Shown here one piece after another: positions 61,310 through 64,000 of a stretch of 64,000 nt of DNA. This stretch comes from Actinotalea caeni (GTDB lineage: Bacteria; Actinomycetota; Actinomycetes; Actinomycetales; Beutenbergiaceae): assembly GCF_009733795.1 (NCBI RefSeq), contig NZ_WNXX01000014.1, positions 1 to 64,000 on the forward strand, given 5' to 3'. Positions within the stretch are counted from its first letter, which is position 1. Every line of letters starts with the position of its first letter. The notes under the pieces were generated by a model. It did not search any database, was not told where the DNA came from, and saw nothing but the letters and a program-made list of their open reading frames with translations. The translations under genes and the position numbers were made by a program.

Positions 61310-64000
61310 TGTCGGACGCCTCGGAGGCCGCTCTGGAGACCGAGATCGCCGAGTACCTGGCCGCGCACGGGTGGCTGTACTGGCCGACCGGCGCTGGCTA
61401 TGACGCGAGCCTCGCGCTGTTCCCTGAGGACGTGTTCGCCTGGCTGGAGGAGACGCAGCCGGAGGAGTTGGCGAAGGTCGTCGCGGCTGGCTCGTCGTCG
61501 GAGACGAAGCAGCGTCGGCAGCTGTTGGAGGCGCTGGCGAAGCGGCTCGACGCTCGGCTCGACCACGGCGGTGGCACGTTGAACGTGCTGCGCCGGCCGT
61601 TCTCGCACGTCAACGCCCACCTGTCGATGTGCCAGTTCAAGCCCGCGACCTCGCTCAACCCGAAGACAACGGCCGACTACGCCGCCGTCCGGCTGCGGGT
61701 GATGCGGCAGGTGTACTTCTCGCCGGTAAAGGGCGACAACCGCTCGATCGACCTGGTGTTCTTCGTCAACGGCATACCCGTTGCCACCGCGGAGCTGAAG
61801 ACGTTCTTCAAGCAGCACGTCACCTCCGCGATCGACCAGTACAAGCACGACCGCGACCCCAAAGGCCAGCCACTGCTCGGGCACGGCAACCGGGCGCTCG
61901 TACACTTCGCCGTCGACGACGACGAAGTCTTCATGACCACCCGCCTCGCCGGACCCAAGACCTACTTCCTGCCCTTCAACCGCGGCAGCCTCGACCAGGG
62001 CGCAGGCAACCCGCCCAATCCGACCGGACCGGCGTCGTCGTACCTGTGGGAACGCGTGCTGCAGCGCGACGCTTGGCTCAACATCCTCGGCGCACTGATG
62101 TTCGTGCGGCACGAGGAGCGCGTCGACCCGATCAGTGGCAAGAAGTCCACGTCCTCGACGATCATGTTCCCGCGTTACCACCAGTGGGAGGCGGTGACAC
62201 AACTCGTCGAGGCCGCCCGTACCGAGGGGCCGGGCTCCCGCTACCTCGTGCAGCACTCGGCCGGGTCGGGCAAGACGAACTCGATCGCGTGGACCGCGCA
62301 CCGGCTCGCCCGCCTGCACGACGAGAACAACGAGAAGGTGTTCGACACCGTCCTCGTCATCACCGACCGCACCGTGCTGGACGACCAGCTCCAAGCGGCG
62401 GTGCGGCAGATCGATGACCGCAAGGACCTCGTCGTCACGATCGACGACACCGAGGTCCGCCGCGCCGGCGGCTCGAAGTCCAAGGCGCTGGCCAAGGCGC
62501 TGACGGACAAGCGGCTGATCGTCGTCGTCACCATCCAGACGTTCCCGTTCGTGCTCAAGGAGCTGGCGGAGAACGCGTCGCTGCGCGACCACCGGTTCGC
62601 CGTCATCGTCGACGAGGCCCACACCTCCCAGACCGGCGCGACGGCGTCGGAGGTCCGCAAGGTGCTCGCCGGCGGCGCTACGGAAGTCGCGGAAGGCGCC
62701 GAGATGGACGCCGAAGACCTGCTGAACTCCGCAGTCGAGCAGCAGATCGCGACGATCATGACCGAGCGGGCGGCGCCGTCGAACCTCTCCTACTTCGCGT
62801 TCACCGCTACGCCCAAGGCCAAGACGCTCGAGCTGTTTGGCCGCCCCGAGCGCGACGATCCCGAGCAGATTCCGCGAGCGTTCCACCTGTACTCGATGAA
62901 GCAGGCGATCGAGGAAGGCTTCATCCTCGACGTGCTGCGCGGCTACCAGACGTACTCCACCGCGTACGAGATCGAGCGGGCGGCCGAGCGCGGTGTGGAC
63001 GCATCGGCGGGGCTGGGCGAGGACGACGACCTCGTGGATGAGAAGGCGGCGTCGCGGGCGATCATGGAGTACGTCAAGCTGCACCCGAGCAATATCGGGC
63101 AGAAGGTGCGGATCGTCGTCGAGCACTTCCGCGCCAACGTGGCGCATCTGCTCGACGGGCATGCCAAGGCCATGGTGGTGACCTCCTCGCGCCAGGCGGC
63201 GGTGCGGTACAAGGTCGAGATCGACGCGTACCTGCGCAACCAGGGATACGGCGACATGCAGACGCTGGTCGCGTTCTCGGGGTCGCTGGACGACGAGGAG
63301 TACCTGATCGAGGGGGCGTCGGAGGCGACGATGAACCCGGGCCTGGCGTCGCTCGACTTGGCGGCGGAGTTCATGGCGCCCCAGTACCGGGTGATGATCG
63401 TGGCGGACAAGTTCCAGACCGGGTTCGATCAGCCGTTGCTGTGCGCGATGTACGTGGACAAGCGGCTCGACGGCATCGCGGCGGTGCAGACGCTGTCGCG
63501 GCTGAACCGGACGTATCGGGCGCCGTCGGGGGAGGTGAAGGAGCGCACGTTCGTGCTGGACTTCGTCAACGACCCCCTGGATATCCAGCGCTCTTTCGAG
63601 CCTTACTTCACCGAGGCGCGGATCGAGACGACGACGGACCCGAACATCGTCCATGAGATCGCCGCCAAGCTCGCCGAGGCGGACATCTACGACGCCGAGG
63701 ACGTCGACGCGTTCGCGCACGCGTGGTTCACGCGCGCGGGGCATGGGGCGCTGGCGGCAGCCATCCAGGTGCCGAAGCAGACGTTTGCCGATCTGTACGC
63801 GTCGGCGAAGTCGCGGCGCGACGTCGCCGAGGTGGAGCGGCTCGAGCTGTTCCGCAAGGACGCCGGCACGTTCGTGCGGCTGTACGACTTCATGTCGCAG
63901 GTCGTCGACTACGGCAATACCGAACTGGAGAAGTTATCGGTGTTCCTGCGGCAGCTGGTGCGGGTGATTGCGGTCGATCGGCTGACGAGTGAGGTCGACC
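61309..64000 (+). CDS. hsdR: Type I restriction-modification system, endonuclease/translocase subunit (cut by window edge)
   Basis: 897 codons visible, no stop before the window ends. N-terminal nuclease: Asp ~148 in RSIDLVFFVNG and Glu-x-Lys ~162 in ATAELKTFF. Helicase: Walker A QHSAGSGKTNS (~315), DEAH box VIVDEAHTSQ (~434), FTATPKAK and the C-terminal VADKFQTGFDQPLL and QTLSRLNRTY strings. It translocates DNA and cuts when unmethylated sites are met. All visible motifs are intact. Confidence 0.95.
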   Translation, partial: MSDASEAALETEIAEYLAAHGWLYWPTGAGYDASLALFPEDVFAWLEETQPEELAKVVAAGSSSETKQRRQLLEALAKRLDARLDHGGGTLNVLRRPFSHVNAHLSMCQFKPATSLNPKTTADYAAVRLRVMRQVYFSPVKGDNRSIDLVFFVNGIPVATAELKTFFKQHVTSAIDQYKHDRDPKGQPLLGHGNRALVHFAVDDDEVFMTTRLAGPKTYFLPFNRGSLDQGAGNPPNPTGPASSYLWERVLQRDAWLNILGALMFVRHEERVDPISGKKSTSSTIMFPRYHQWEAVTQLVEAARTEGPGSRYLVQHSAGSGKTNSIAWTAHRLARLHDENNEKVFDTVLVITDRTVLDDQLQAAVRQIDDRKDLVVTIDDTEVRRAGGSKSKALAKALTDKRLIVVVTIQTFPFVLKELAENASLRDHRFAVIVDEAHTSQTGATASEVRKVLAGGATEVAEGAEMDAEDLLNSAVEQQIATIMTERAAPSNLSYFAFTATPKAKTLELFGRPERDDPEQIPRAFHLYSMKQAIEEGFILDVLRGYQTYSTAYEIERAAERGVDASAGLGEDDDLVDEKAASRAIMEYVKLHPSNIGQKVRIVVEHFRANVAHLLDGHAKAMVVTSSRQAAVRYKVEIDAYLRNQGYGDMQTLVAFSGSLDDEEYLIEGASEATMNPGLASLDLAAEFMAPQYRVMIVADKFQTGFDQPLLCAMYVDKRLDGIAAVQTLSRLNRTYRAPSGEVKERTFVLDFVNDPLDIQRSFEPYFTEARIETTTDPNIVHEIAAKLAEADIYDAEDVDAFAHAWFTRAGHGALAAAIQVPKQTFADLYASAKSRRDVAEVERLELFRKDAGTFVRLYDFMSQVVDYGNTELEKLSVFLRQLVRVIAVDRLTSEVD

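Noticed and set aside
61165-63744. Long minus-strand open frame opposite hsdR
   Set aside because: It is a shadow of the real gene in GC-rich DNA. Its translation is a low-complexity Arg/Val/Gly/His mixture without domains, and hsdR has every expected motif.

Overview
The window is a 64 kb piece of a very GC-rich actinobacterial chromosome. Frequent GTG starts, TANNNT -10 boxes only 6-8 nt from start codons (leaderless transcripts), a WhiB1 regulator next to a PdtaS-type kinase, and a CebR/CelR-like operator all fit an actinobacterium. The gene set is most like Micrococcales such as Cellulomonadaceae, but the genus cannot be fixed from the sequence alone.

Layout. 1-3456: end of a polysaccharide-type cluster (two glycosyltransferases around an ABC exporter). 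3461-7643: bifunctional proline catabolism enzyme PutA and a CoA-pyrophosphatase-like Nudix protein. 7658-7887: first of two head-to-head arrays of a 20-mer repeated every 28 bp. 7907-10673: DUF4097 membrane protein with a LuxR-type two-component pair. 10796-16139: DNA glycosylase, then a sugar ABC importer operon with its LacI repressor, two operators and a CRP-like site. 16273-19365: DUF2505 protein, PdtaS, WhiB1 and a small membrane protein. 19248-22640: an FHA-FtsK (EssC-like) ATPase. 22712-28237: MacB-type ABC transporter and a second two-component pair. 28337-32169: SRAP protein (YedK), SRPBCC protein, SH3-peptidase-like secreted protein, alpha/beta hydrolase and TetR regulator. 32350-37744: a Tad pilus locus that is broken. 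cpaF stops after its N-terminal region; the rest of cpaF, tadB and tadC are replaced by about 3.4 kb of less GC-rich foreign DNA carrying a sce7725/Beta-family protein, a sce7726 PD-(D/E)XK-like protein and a membrane protein. The pilin and TadE/TadG genes follow. 37761-40847: an ECF sigma factor whose promoter is duplicated before a paralogous lipoprotein gene. 40939-47056: repair, transport and aldehyde oxidation genes and the second repeat array. 47148-54515: the prfB-ftsE-ftsX-M23-smpB-DUF2207-ssrA block.

54516 to the end is an integration hotspot at the 3' end of ssrA (tmRNA). A 71-bp direct repeat, each copy holding a match to the ssrA 3' end, brackets a 3.4 kb element with a twice-frameshifted integrase, a PD-(D/E)XK-like protein and a nucleotidyltransferase-fold protein. 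A complete-looking hsdM-hsdS and the start of hsdR (type I restriction-modification) follow, and hsdR runs off the window.

The best candidates for undescribed biology are the sce7725/sce7726/membrane-protein cassette in the broken Tad locus, the PD-(D/E)XK plus nucleotidyltransferase pair at ssrA, and the 28-bp-phased repeat elements. No functions were verified by search; family names rest on motif recognition.
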